Part shown: piece by piece, positions 22,455-29,058 of the stretch | Layout: each line of letters opens with the position of its first letter | Numbering within the stretch: the first letter of the stretch is position 1 | Assembly: GCA_964649415.1 (NCBI GenBank) | Contig: CAZYSK010000075.1 | Location: 1-29,058 of the forward strand | Origin: CAZYSK01 sp964649415 | GTDB taxonomy: Bacteria; Chloroflexota; Anaerolineae; B4-G1 | Length of the DNA stretch: 29,058 bases | Direction of reading: 5' to 3' | Made by a program: the position numbers and the translations under genes | Notes under the pieces: generated by a model | The model's database searches: none | Told to the model about the DNA's origin: nothing | Seen by the model: only the letters and a program-made list of their open reading frames with translations

Positions 22455-25400
22455 ATGGGGTTAGCCTTCCTGTCACCCGAAATCTGGGAGTATCTCCTGC
22501 TGGCATTCTATGGGCTGGCCACTCTCGCGCTTCTCATTTACGCGCGGGGCGACTTTGGGCGGCTAGATTGGCGTCGCTGGCTGCTGCTTCTAGCGTTGCT
22601 GGTCGCTCCTGTGTTGATTGCGTTTCTGGCCACCAACGGTCTGCTAGTGGTGAGATTCTCTGTTCCCAGCCTGTTGCCGCCGCCCAACGTTCCCACACAA
22701 CCCGCGCAACCGTTTGCGTCCCTGTTGGCGCTGCCCGTCATCATCGCCGGAGCGTGGCTAGGTGCGGGACCAGCGTTGCTGGTTGGATTGGTCGGGGGCA
22801 TCTTGCGCGCCGGGATAACGACGGGCGGGGTCACTGATCCGTTCCATTTCGCATTCGTCGGCTTCCTGGTTGGCTTCTTCCTGCGCCAAGACTATCGTGG
22901 TACTCTGCCGCTTGTCGTGCGCCAGCCCATCGTGGCTGGGCCGCTGGCCACGTTGCTGGCGTCGTCGTGGTTGTTGCTCTCCGCCTTCGTCCGTGCGGCT
23001 GATTTCGGGGTGGCTGGGCTTGACTACGCCTGGACCTTGACGTTGGCTCACGTGGCTCCGGAGCTGCTCGAGAGCCTGGTGGCTGGCGCGTTAGTGTCTC
23101 TTGTCTATCTGCTCTTCCGGGGGCTCCGTCCCGTTCGATTGGCGCGCCGATCCGCGCCGTACAGTCGTACCCTCAGTCGCAGATTGCTTTTCCTGTTCGT
23201 CCCGCTGATCTTGCTCATGACCTTCGTGCTCGTCTATGCCGTCGTGGCAACGACGCTCCAGGTGGCAACTTCCGACGCCGTGGACGAGATGGCACGGGAC
23301 GCCAACGGCGCTGCCGAGGACATCCCGTATTTTATCTATACCGGCCAGGGGTTGCTGGCGGAGTTTGCGAATGACGTGACGTTGTGGAGTACCGACTCGA
23401 TCACGCTGGAAGCCCGCCTGCGCAGCGACCTGCGGACGGTGGCCTTCTTCGACCAGTTGATGCTGTTTGACTTGGACCAGAGCATGCTTGCCATGTATCC
23501 CCAGGAACCGGTTGGGGATCCCGTCCTGACCCGGCAGGAGGAAACCCTTCTGCAGCGCGTGCTTGCCAACAAGGCAACTCAGATCAGCACGGTGCATCGC
23601 TCGAACCGCGGCGAAGTCATCATGTCGTTTATGGCTCCAGTCGAGAACGAGATGAGCGGCGAAACCCTCGGGGCTCTGGTGGGGCGGACCAGGCTTGACG
23701 TCAACCCGGTCATGGATCGGGCACTGGCGAGCCTGCAGTGGACTCGGGCCCGTGGGGAGGGGTTTGTGGTGGATGCGGATGGCTATATTGTAGCCCATTC
23801 TAACCCGGCCATGCTTCTCACAGAATGGCACGTGGATGAGAATCGGCCGCGCGTCGCCACGGTGTTGCGGGGTTGGGCCTATGAGAGCCTCAATCCCAGG
23901 GACAACACGCGCGAGTTGGTATATTACCTGCCCGTGGAGGGACATAGTTGGGCGGTCGTGATCCGTCTTCCGTACAATGTCGCCCTCGAGCAGGCTACGC
24001 AGATCGCCACGCCTCTGTTGTTCTTGCAGGTTCTGTTGGGTGGCGGGCTGGTGATCGTGATCCCTCTGGTTACCCGTTGGCTGACATTGCCGCTGACACA
24101 ACTGGCCGCGGCGGCTGACCGCATCGCTGAGGGAGACCTGACGCAGCCAGTGCGTGTGCCCGGCGACGACGAGGTAGCCCGGGTGGGGCACGCGTTTGAG
24201 GGTATGCGAGGCCGGCTGAAGAATCGACTGGAGGATCTCTCGTTGTTGCTCCAGATCAGCCAAGCGGTCTCGGCTGCGCTCGAGTTGCCGAAGGGCATGC
24301 CCTTTGTGCTCGAAGGCGCCCTGCGGGCGACCAATGCCCGCGTCGCGCGTATTGTCTTGCTCTCGGCGAGAGGGGAGCCACAGATGGTGATGAGCCGCGG
24401 TGGAACGGGTGAGGGGTGGGGGGCACTTGACCGCGCACTCGCCACTGCTGCCAGGGACTTGGAGGCGCCGCTGGCTGTGGAGAATCTGGCCCGGGCTCGG
24501 ACACTGGCTGAACCAGAGGTGCTGGAGGGACCGATCAAGGCTGTCATTGCGCTGCCTGTGCGTACGAAAGATCGGGTTCCTGCTGTTGTGTGGGTCGGAT
24601 ACGACGAGGTGCGCCAGTTTGACGTCTCTGAGATCGATTTCCTCTCCACTCTGGCCAGCCAGACCGCCGTTTTGGTCGAGAACGCACGGCTGTTCCAGGC
24701 TGCGGAGGGTGGGCGGCGGCGGCTTGCGGCGATTCTGTCCAGTACGACGGACGCTGTCCTGGTCACGGATCGGGACGATCGTTTCCTGCTGGTCAACCCG
24801 GCGGCCGAAAGAGCCTTTGGAGTCGTGGCCGATGAGATCGTGGGCCAGAGGATCGACGAGGCCGCGCTGGAATCTGCGTTGGTGGGGGTCTTCGAGGAGC
24901 CTCTGTCCCCCGACGAGGCCTTGACCGAGGAGGTACCCCTGCCTGACGGTCGGACGTTGTATGCCAATGTCTCGATGATCCTGAGCGCCGACGGGGAGCG
25001 TATCGGTCGCGTGGCTGTGATGCGTGACGTCACGCATTTCAAGGAACTGGACGAACTTAAGTCCGAGTTCGTGTCTACGGTCTCGCACGACTTGCGTGCC
25101 CCGCTGACGTTTATTCGTGGCTATGCAACTATGCTCCCAATGGTGGACGATCTTGGCGACAAGCAGCGCGAGTACGTCGAGAAAATCCTGCAGGGCGTTG
25201 GCCAGATGAGCGAGTTGATTGACAACCTGCTTGATCTGGGTCGCATTGAGGCCGGCGTGGGACTGGAACGCAAGCCATGCCATCTTGGGGCCATCTTGGT
25301 CGAGTCAGTGGATAGCATGCGGGCGCGGGCGAGCGCTCAGGGCCTTACCCTCAGGCTGGATCCCGCCGAGGGCGCGCCGGTGGTCGCGGGTGATGCCGCG

Positions 25401-25754
25401 TTGCTGCGCCAGGCGGTCACCAACCTGGTGGATAACGCGATCAAATACACCCCCAGCGGCGGCGTCGTGACGGTGGGATTGTCCGTACGCGATGAGCAAG
25501 CTGTGATCCGCGTTGCCGATACGGGGATTGGCATTGCTCCGGACGATCAGGTACGCCTGTTTGAGAAATTCTACCGCGTCAAGCGGCGAGACACGGCTGG
25601 GATCAAGGGTACCGGTCTGGGCCTGGCGATCGTCAAGTCCATCGTCGAGCGGCATGGGGGGAAGGTGTGGGTTGACAGCGAACTGAACCAGGGGAGTACC
25701 TTCTGTATCAGCCTGCCGATAGGTGACGCGGTGGGGGCCGAGATCGCGCAATAG
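22455..25754 (+). CDS. Large membrane sensor histidine kinase (LytS-like TM, HAMP, GAF, PAS, HisKA, HATPase)
   Basis: 1099 residues from the ATG at 22455, chosen because AGGGGG is six bases upstream; an ATG at 22449 is too close to that site. The first 230 residues form several membrane helices resembling the 5TM region of LytS-type sensors (GPALLVGLVGGILR). A transmembrane helix near 245-265 is followed by a large external domain, probably Cache-like, to about 515, then another helix. A HAMP domain (about 541-595), GAF (about 611-748) and PAS (about 759-860) follow. The phosphoacceptor is His878 in VSHDLRAPL. The ATPase has LVDNAIKYTP, DTGIGIAPDD and GTGLGLAIVKSI. No receiver domain or adjacent response regulator is present, so it is an orphan kinase. 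The signal is unknown. Confidence 0.93.
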   Translation: MGLAFLSPEIWEYLLLAFYGLATLALLIYARGDFGRLDWRRWLLLLALLVAPVLIAFLATNGLLVVRFSVPSLLPPPNVPTQPAQPFASLLALPVIIAGAWLGAGPALLVGLVGGILRAGITTGGVTDPFHFAFVGFLVGFFLRQDYRGTLPLVVRQPIVAGPLATLLASSWLLLSAFVRAADFGVAGLDYAWTLTLAHVAPELLESLVAGALVSLVYLLFRGLRPVRLARRSAPYSRTLSRRLLFLFVPLILLMTFVLVYAVVATTLQVATSDAVDEMARDANGAAEDIPYFIYTGQGLLAEFANDVTLWSTDSITLEARLRSDLRTVAFFDQLMLFDLDQSMLAMYPQEPVGDPVLTRQEETLLQRVLANKATQISTVHRSNRGEVIMSFMAPVENEMSGETLGALVGRTRLDVNPVMDRALASLQWTRARGEGFVVDADGYIVAHSNPAMLLTEWHVDENRPRVATVLRGWAYESLNPRDNTRELVYYLPVEGHSWAVVIRLPYNVALEQATQIATPLLFLQVLLGGGLVIVIPLVTRWLTLPLTQLAAAADRIAEGDLTQPVRVPGDDEVARVGHAFEGMRGRLKNRLEDLSLLLQISQAVSAALELPKGMPFVLEGALRATNARVARIVLLSARGEPQMVMSRGGTGEGWGALDRALATAARDLEAPLAVENLARARTLAEPEVLEGPIKAVIALPVRTKDRVPAVVWVGYDEVRQFDVSEIDFLSTLASQTAVLVENARLFQAAEGGRRRLAAILSSTTDAVLVTDRDDRFLLVNPAAERAFGVVADEIVGQRIDEAALESALVGVFEEPLSPDEALTEEVPLPDGRTLYANVSMILSADGERIGRVAVMRDVTHFKELDELKSEFVSTVSHDLRAPLTFIRGYATMLPMVDDLGDKQREYVEKILQGVGQMSELIDNLLDLGRIEAGVGLERKPCHLGAILVESVDSMRARASAQGLTLRLDPAEGAPVVAGDAALLRQAVTNLVDNAIKYTPSGGVVTVGLSVRDEQAVIRVADTGIGIAPDDQVRLFEKFYRVKRRDTAGIKGTGLGLAIVKSIVERHGGKVWVDSELNQGSTFCISLPIGDAVGAEIAQ

Positions 25755-25786
25755 ACGTCTCCTGGTAGCAGCGAATGAGGTGAAGC

Positions 25787-26884
25787 ATGGCGTTGCGGAT
25801 TGGCATTGTAGGCTTGCCCAACGTGGGCAAGTCTACGCTTTTCAACGCCCTCACGCAGGCAGGGGCTGCTGTCGCCGCCTATCCGTTCACGACGATTGAG
25901 CCCAATCAGGGCGTTGTGGCGGTTCCCGATCCTCGCCTGGGAACGCTGGCAGAAATGGTGGGGCCGCAGCACATTACCCCAGCCACGATCGAATTCGTGG
26001 ATATCGCTGGTTTGGTGCGGGGCGCTCATCGGGGTGAGGGATTGGGCAACCAATTCCTGGGCCACATTCGGGCAGTCGATGCCATCGCCTTGGTCTGCCG
26101 GTGTTTCACAGATCTGGATGTGGCTCACGTGGAAGAGACTGTGGACCCGCTGCGTGACCTGGAAGTGCTCGATTTGGAGTTGACCCTGGCCGATCTGGAG
26201 GTGACCGAGCGACGCCTAGACAAGGTGCGCTCGGCGGCCAAGGCCAGGCCCCGCGACTACGCTGCCGAGTTGGAGTCGCTGGAGGAATTGCGCGCGCATC
26301 TGCAGACCGGAGAGCGTGCTGCGGCGTGGGCGGCGCGCGGCAAGACGGAGCAGACCTTGGCGCGCGACATGTCGCTGCTCACGGCTATGAAGCGCGTCTA
26401 CGTGGCTAACGTGGACGAGGATGATCTTCCTGATGGTGGTTCGTTGGCCCAGGGCGTCGCGCGCGCCGCCGAGGAAGGAGCCCCGTGCGTCGTCCTCTGT
26501 GCGCGACTCGAGTCTGACCTGGGCGAATGGTCCCCCGAAGAGGCTGCCGACTACCGCTCGGCGGTCGGTCTGGAACGCTCCGGGCTGGAATTGCTTTCCC
26601 AGGCGGGCTATGCGGCCCTCAATCTGATCACTTTCTTCACCATCACAGGCGGGCGCGAGGTACGAGCCTGGCCTATCGAGCGCGGCACCAAGGCTGCCCA
26701 GGCGGCCGGCAAGGTTCACAGCCAGATGGAGCGTGGCTTCATCCGCGCTGAGGTGGTCGGCTTCGAGCAATTGGTGGAGTCCGGCGATTGGCACGCCGCG
26801 CGAGAGCGCGGTGTGTTGCGCGTTGAGGGTCGGGACTACGAGGTTCGAGACGGCGACGTGTGCCTGTTTCGTTTCAGCGCTTGA
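25787..26884 (+). CDS. ychF: YchF-type P-loop ATPase/GTPase
   Basis: Obg-related, ribosome-associated nucleotidase (OLA1/YchF), 365 residues. Walker A is GLPNVGKST (9-17). The switch and G3 region is FVDIAGLVRGAHRGEGLGNQFL, with a hydrophobic residue replacing the usual catalytic Gln. The G4 position reads NVDED instead of NKxD, the family feature that allows ATP preference. A coiled-coil insertion occupies about 130-200. The C-terminal TGS domain (ITFFTITGGREVRAW to the end) is intact. It begins 32 bases after the sensor kinase, so it may be co-transcribed. Confidence 0.96.
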   Translation: MALRIGIVGLPNVGKSTLFNALTQAGAAVAAYPFTTIEPNQGVVAVPDPRLGTLAEMVGPQHITPATIEFVDIAGLVRGAHRGEGLGNQFLGHIRAVDAIALVCRCFTDLDVAHVEETVDPLRDLEVLDLELTLADLEVTERRLDKVRSAAKARPRDYAAELESLEELRAHLQTGERAAAWAARGKTEQTLARDMSLLTAMKRVYVANVDEDDLPDGGSLAQGVARAAEEGAPCVVLCARLESDLGEWSPEEAADYRSAVGLERSGLELLSQAGYAALNLITFFTITGGREVRAWPIERGTKAAQAAGKVHSQMERGFIRAEVVGFEQLVESGDWHAARERGVLRVEGRDYEVRDGDVCLFRFSA

Positions 26885-26969
26885 GTCATCACTTTCCTTG
26901 TGCCAGCGGCTCAGTGCTCCTTAGCTGGCTGCATGAACTCCCTGCTTCTTCAGTTTAGGTCATCCTGTG

Positions 26970-27009
26970 TAGCGCCGTTCCCTCATTGGACTGGAGCACG
27001 TCGGCGCTA
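26970..27009. terminator. Possible stem-loop downstream of ychF
   Basis: Perfect 8-bp arms TAGCGCCG (26970-26977) and CGGCGCTA (27002-27009) around a 24-base loop. A smaller GCCAGC/GCTGGC pair lies at 26902-26929. Neither has a T-run. The rest of the 260-base gap up to 27144 holds the promoter and palindrome listed separately. Confidence 0.3.
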
Positions 27010-27027
27010 AGGGCGTGGGCGTTTCTA

Positions 27028-27050
27028 ACGTGTATTTAATAGATATACGT
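27028..27050. promoter_or_regulatory. Palindrome overlapping the Fe-S operon promoter
   Basis: A 23-bp imperfect palindrome with ACGT at both tips and TAT/ATA inside matches its own complement at 18 of 23 positions. It ends on the first base of the -35 box, an ideal place for an operator. An iron- or sulfur-responsive regulator is a guess from the genes downstream. Confidence 0.5.
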
Positions 27051-27078
27051 TGACTGTATCATAATAAAGTGGTACAAT
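27050..27078 (+). promoter_or_regulatory. Promoter of the NifS-like/IscU-like operon
   Basis: TTGACT (27050-27055) and TACAAT (27073-27078) with 17-bp spacing, nearly the same as the upp promoter. The leader to the ATG at 27145 is about 60 bases. Confidence 0.75.
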
Positions 27079-27144
27079 TGGAAGTAGAAGAGTGGAGTGA
27101 TGCCTGTGCGGTGCGGGCACGGGTAGAGCCGGAGGAGGAATGCC

Positions 27145-28308
27145 ATGTTCGATAATGTCATCTATCTGGACAATGCCGCCGCTACTCGACTTGACGAGCG
27201 GGTCCTGGAAGTGATGAAGCCATATTTCTTCGATCTGTACGCGGTTGCTACGTCACAGTTTGGCTATTCGTTGGGCGTAGATGCCCGAGATGCTCTGGAT
27301 GAGGCGCGCGGCCGTGTGGCCAACGCGCTGGGAGCTGGGCCCGAGGAGATGATCTTCACTTCTGGAAGCACCGAATCAAGCAACTTGGCGCTCAAGGGCG
27401 TCGCTCTAGCCCTGGCAGAGAAGAAGGGCAACCACATCATCACGTCTCCCATGGAGGATTTCCCGGTGTTGAACAGCGCTCGGGCGTTGGAGAGGCAGGG
27501 TGCCCGCGTGACCTACGTGCGCGTGGACGAAACCGGACGGGTGGACCTGGATCATCTTCGGGAGTCCATCTCTCCTGACACGATTCTGATCTCCATCCAG
27601 GCAGCCAACCAAGAGATCGGTACAGTACAGGATGTGCGTGCCATCGGCGAGATCGCCCGGGAGAAGGGGGTGCTCTTCCATACCGACGCGACACACAGCT
27701 TCCTCCGCGTCCCTCTGGACGTGCGACAGGTCCCGGTGGATCTGGTGACCGTCTCTGCGCACACGATGCACGGCCCCAAGGGGATCGGCGGGTTGTACGT
27801 ACGCCAGGGTACACCTATCCGCAAGTGGATGGACGGGGGCTTTCAGGAGTCCGACCTTCGGCCGGGCGTGGAGAACATCCCGGCCGCGGTAGGCTTCGCC
27901 AGGGCGGTTGAGCTGGTCACACAGGAGGAGACGAATAGACTGCAGGGGCTGCGGGATCGGCTGATCGAGCAACTGCTCCAAGTGCCACACACGCGGCTCA
28001 ATGGCCACCCGGTCTACCGCTTGCCGCATAATGCCAACGTCTCCTTCCGCTTCGTTGAGGGTGAGTCGTTGCTCCTGCATCTGGACATGCGTGGTTTCGC
28101 AGTCAGCACCGGGTCTGCCTGTTTCAGCCGTTCACTTGAGGCCAGCCACGTGATGTTGGGTATTGGCGGCGATCACGAGCGGGCTCACGGTTCCGTCCGT
28201 TTCACGTTCGGCCGCTACAACAAGCGGGAGGGTGTGGACGCAGTGGTGGATGCGATCTCCGAGGTGGTCGCGGAGTTGCGCCGTATCAGCCCCTTGGGCA
28301 AGGACTAG
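27145..28308 (+). CDS. NifS/IscS-like protein lacking the PLP-binding lysine
   Basis: Fold-type I aminotransferase-like protein, 387 residues, clearly of the NifS/IscS family: YLDNAAATRLDERV, FTSGSTESSNLALKG (PLP phosphate site, about 71-85), GVENIPAAVGFA and the mobile loop STGSACFSRSLEASHV with the sulfur-carrying Cys326. But the Schiff-base position reads SAHTMHGPKG where SAHKxxGPKG is expected, so Thr207 (codon ACG, 27763-27765) replaces Lys. The ring-stacking His is Asp105 (MEDFPV) and the DAAQ motif is DATH (His184). It therefore probably cannot run the normal cysteine-desulfurase reaction but may still offer Cys326 as a ligand or persulfide relay. The ATG has GGAGGAGGA upstream. The scaffold gene follows after 64 bases to its ATG. 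Confidence 0.9.
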   Translation: MFDNVIYLDNAAATRLDERVLEVMKPYFFDLYAVATSQFGYSLGVDARDALDEARGRVANALGAGPEEMIFTSGSTESSNLALKGVALALAEKKGNHIITSPMEDFPVLNSARALERQGARVTYVRVDETGRVDLDHLRESISPDTILISIQAANQEIGTVQDVRAIGEIAREKGVLFHTDATHSFLRVPLDVRQVPVDLVTVSAHTMHGPKGIGGLYVRQGTPIRKWMDGGFQESDLRPGVENIPAAVGFARAVELVTQEETNRLQGLRDRLIEQLLQVPHTRLNGHPVYRLPHNANVSFRFVEGESLLLHLDMRGFAVSTGSACFSRSLEASHVMLGIGGDHERAHGSVRFTFGRYNKREGVDAVVDAISEVVAELRRISPLGKD

Positions 28309-28372
28309 CGGGTTGTCGCGTCGCGTACCGATGTGGGTAGAGTAGGTCCTAGATTGACAGGAGGTAGTGAAA

Positions 28373-29008
28373 ATGCCGTTGCCGTATAGTGAGCTTGTAA
28401 TGGAGCACTTCCGCCATCCACGCAACGTGGGCGAGATCGAGAACCCCGACGCCAAGTCGGTGGAGGGCAGCCCAGCGTGCGGGGACATGGTGGCCGTGTA
28501 TCTGAAGGTGGACCCCGAAAGCCAGCGCATTAAGGACATCAAGTTTCAATCCTATGGTTGTGCGTCCAACATCGCCACAGGCTCGATTATCACCGAGCTG
28601 GCCAAGGGCAAGACGTTGCAGGAGGCCAAGGGAATCAGTTGGCAGCAGGCCTCTGAGGCGCTAGGGGGCCTGCCGCCTATCAAGACCCACTGCTCGGTGC
28701 TGGCGGTAGATGGGTTGCGAGCGGCTATTGAGAACTACGAGGAACGCCAGGGCTTGGTCAAGGAGCGTCATCCCACCACGGTCGAGATCGTACGCAAGCG
28801 CCTGAAACGAGTGATGAATCCTTTGACCGGGCTGGACGTGTTGCGTACGAAACTGGTCCAGGATTTCGAGATCACCGATGGGACGGTGCGCGTCGTGGTG
28901 GATCTGCCCGCCGATCACCAGTTCGCGAACAACATCCGTGAGGAAATCATTGAGAAGATCGAGCCTCGGTGGGACGTAGATCGGGTAATTGTGGACTTCG
29001 TTGAATAG
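28373..29008 (+). CDS. IscU-type Fe-S scaffold fused to a DUF59/MIP18-like domain
   Basis: 211 residues from the ATG at 28373, eight bases after AGGAGG (28359-28364); a GTG at 28367 is too close. Residues 1-125 are an IscU scaffold with the complete cluster site: Cys36 and Asp38 in PACGDM, Cys63 in SYGCAS, His106 and Cys107 in THCS. It also has LPPIK, matching the HscA-binding LPPVK motif. Residues 136-211 (VMNPLTGLDVLRTKLV, ITDGTVRVVVDLP, IEKIEPRWDVDRVIVDF) resemble DUF59/MIP18/SufT domains but lack their cysteine. There is no CxxC, so it is not a NifU C-terminal domain. It follows the NifS-like gene and probably assembles Fe-S clusters with it. The DUF59 assignment is by pattern and moderately sure. 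Confidence 0.88.
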   Translation: MPLPYSELVMEHFRHPRNVGEIENPDAKSVEGSPACGDMVAVYLKVDPESQRIKDIKFQSYGCASNIATGSIITELAKGKTLQEAKGISWQQASEALGGLPPIKTHCSVLAVDGLRAAIENYEERQGLVKERHPTTVEIVRKRLKRVMNPLTGLDVLRTKLVQDFEITDGTVRVVVDLPADHQFANNIREEIIEKIEPRWDVDRVIVDFVE

Positions 29009-29058
29009 AGTGCGGTAAAAGTCAAACCCGAATTCAGGGTGGGAAACGAACCTTAGCA

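Noticed and set aside
23091..25283. 730-codon open frame antisense to the sensor kinase
   Set aside because: It is the mirror of a GC-rich coding frame, rich in His, Gln and Arg, with no recognisable domain. The plus strand encodes clear HAMP, GAF, PAS and kinase motifs.

Overview
The window reads as chromosomal DNA from a GC-rich, probably anaerobic or facultative bacterium. The combination of a uracil phosphoribosyltransferase/WecA-type pair, a yvcK-gap-pgk glycolytic cluster, a MoxR-DUF58-DUF4129 operon, Ser/Thr kinase signalling and LytS-like sensor kinases suggests Chloroflexota (Anaerolineae-like). This is inferred from gene content and protein style; there is no rRNA or marker phylogeny here. 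Promoters fit the ordinary sigma70 consensus (several TTGACN-17-TAYAAT). GTG and TTG starts are common.

Layout. (1) 1-2961 is mobile DNA: a large serine recombinase whose 3' end meets what looks like the end of an IS21-type element at the window edge, a small overlapping ORF upstream of it, and a complete DDE insertion sequence (about 1433-2961) with subterminal repeats, inserted just upstream of a strong promoter. (2) 2972-4739 (+) is upp followed by a WecA/MraY-type glycan-lipid phosphotransferase. (3) 12171-4736 (-) is one long leftward cluster: yvcK, gap, pgk, a membrane Ser/Thr kinase with TPRs, tpiA and an M50-like membrane protease, with several long intercistronic hairpins. It joins lower glycolysis to a central-carbon/envelope regulator and a kinase. 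(4) 12326-16159 (+) is a MoxR AAA ATPase, a DUF58 protein and a DUF4129 membrane protein, tightly coupled. (5) 16248-17489 (+) is a Cys/Met-metabolism PLP enzyme. (6) 19549-17499 (-) is a putative restriction endonuclease (PD-ExK) overlapping a DNA methyltransferase, with its own promoter: a compact restriction-modification module. (7) 22250-19693 (-) is yajC, a SpoIIE-type phosphatase, a channel-like RCK protein that lacks a K+ selectivity filter, and a small P-loop kinase-like protein. (8) 22455-26884 (+) is a 1099-residue hybrid sensor kinase and ychF, divergent from yajC. (9) 27050-29008 (+) is a two-gene Fe-S assembly operon behind a strong promoter with an overlapping palindrome.

The most interesting part is region 9. 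The NifS/IscS-like protein keeps the catalytic cysteine loop but has Thr in place of the PLP-binding lysine, and two other PLP contacts are altered. Its partner is an IscU-type scaffold fused to a MIP18/DUF59-like domain. Together they suggest an Fe-S assembly pair that does not use a classical desulfurase reaction, resembling the Lys-less IscS reported from Archaeoglobus.
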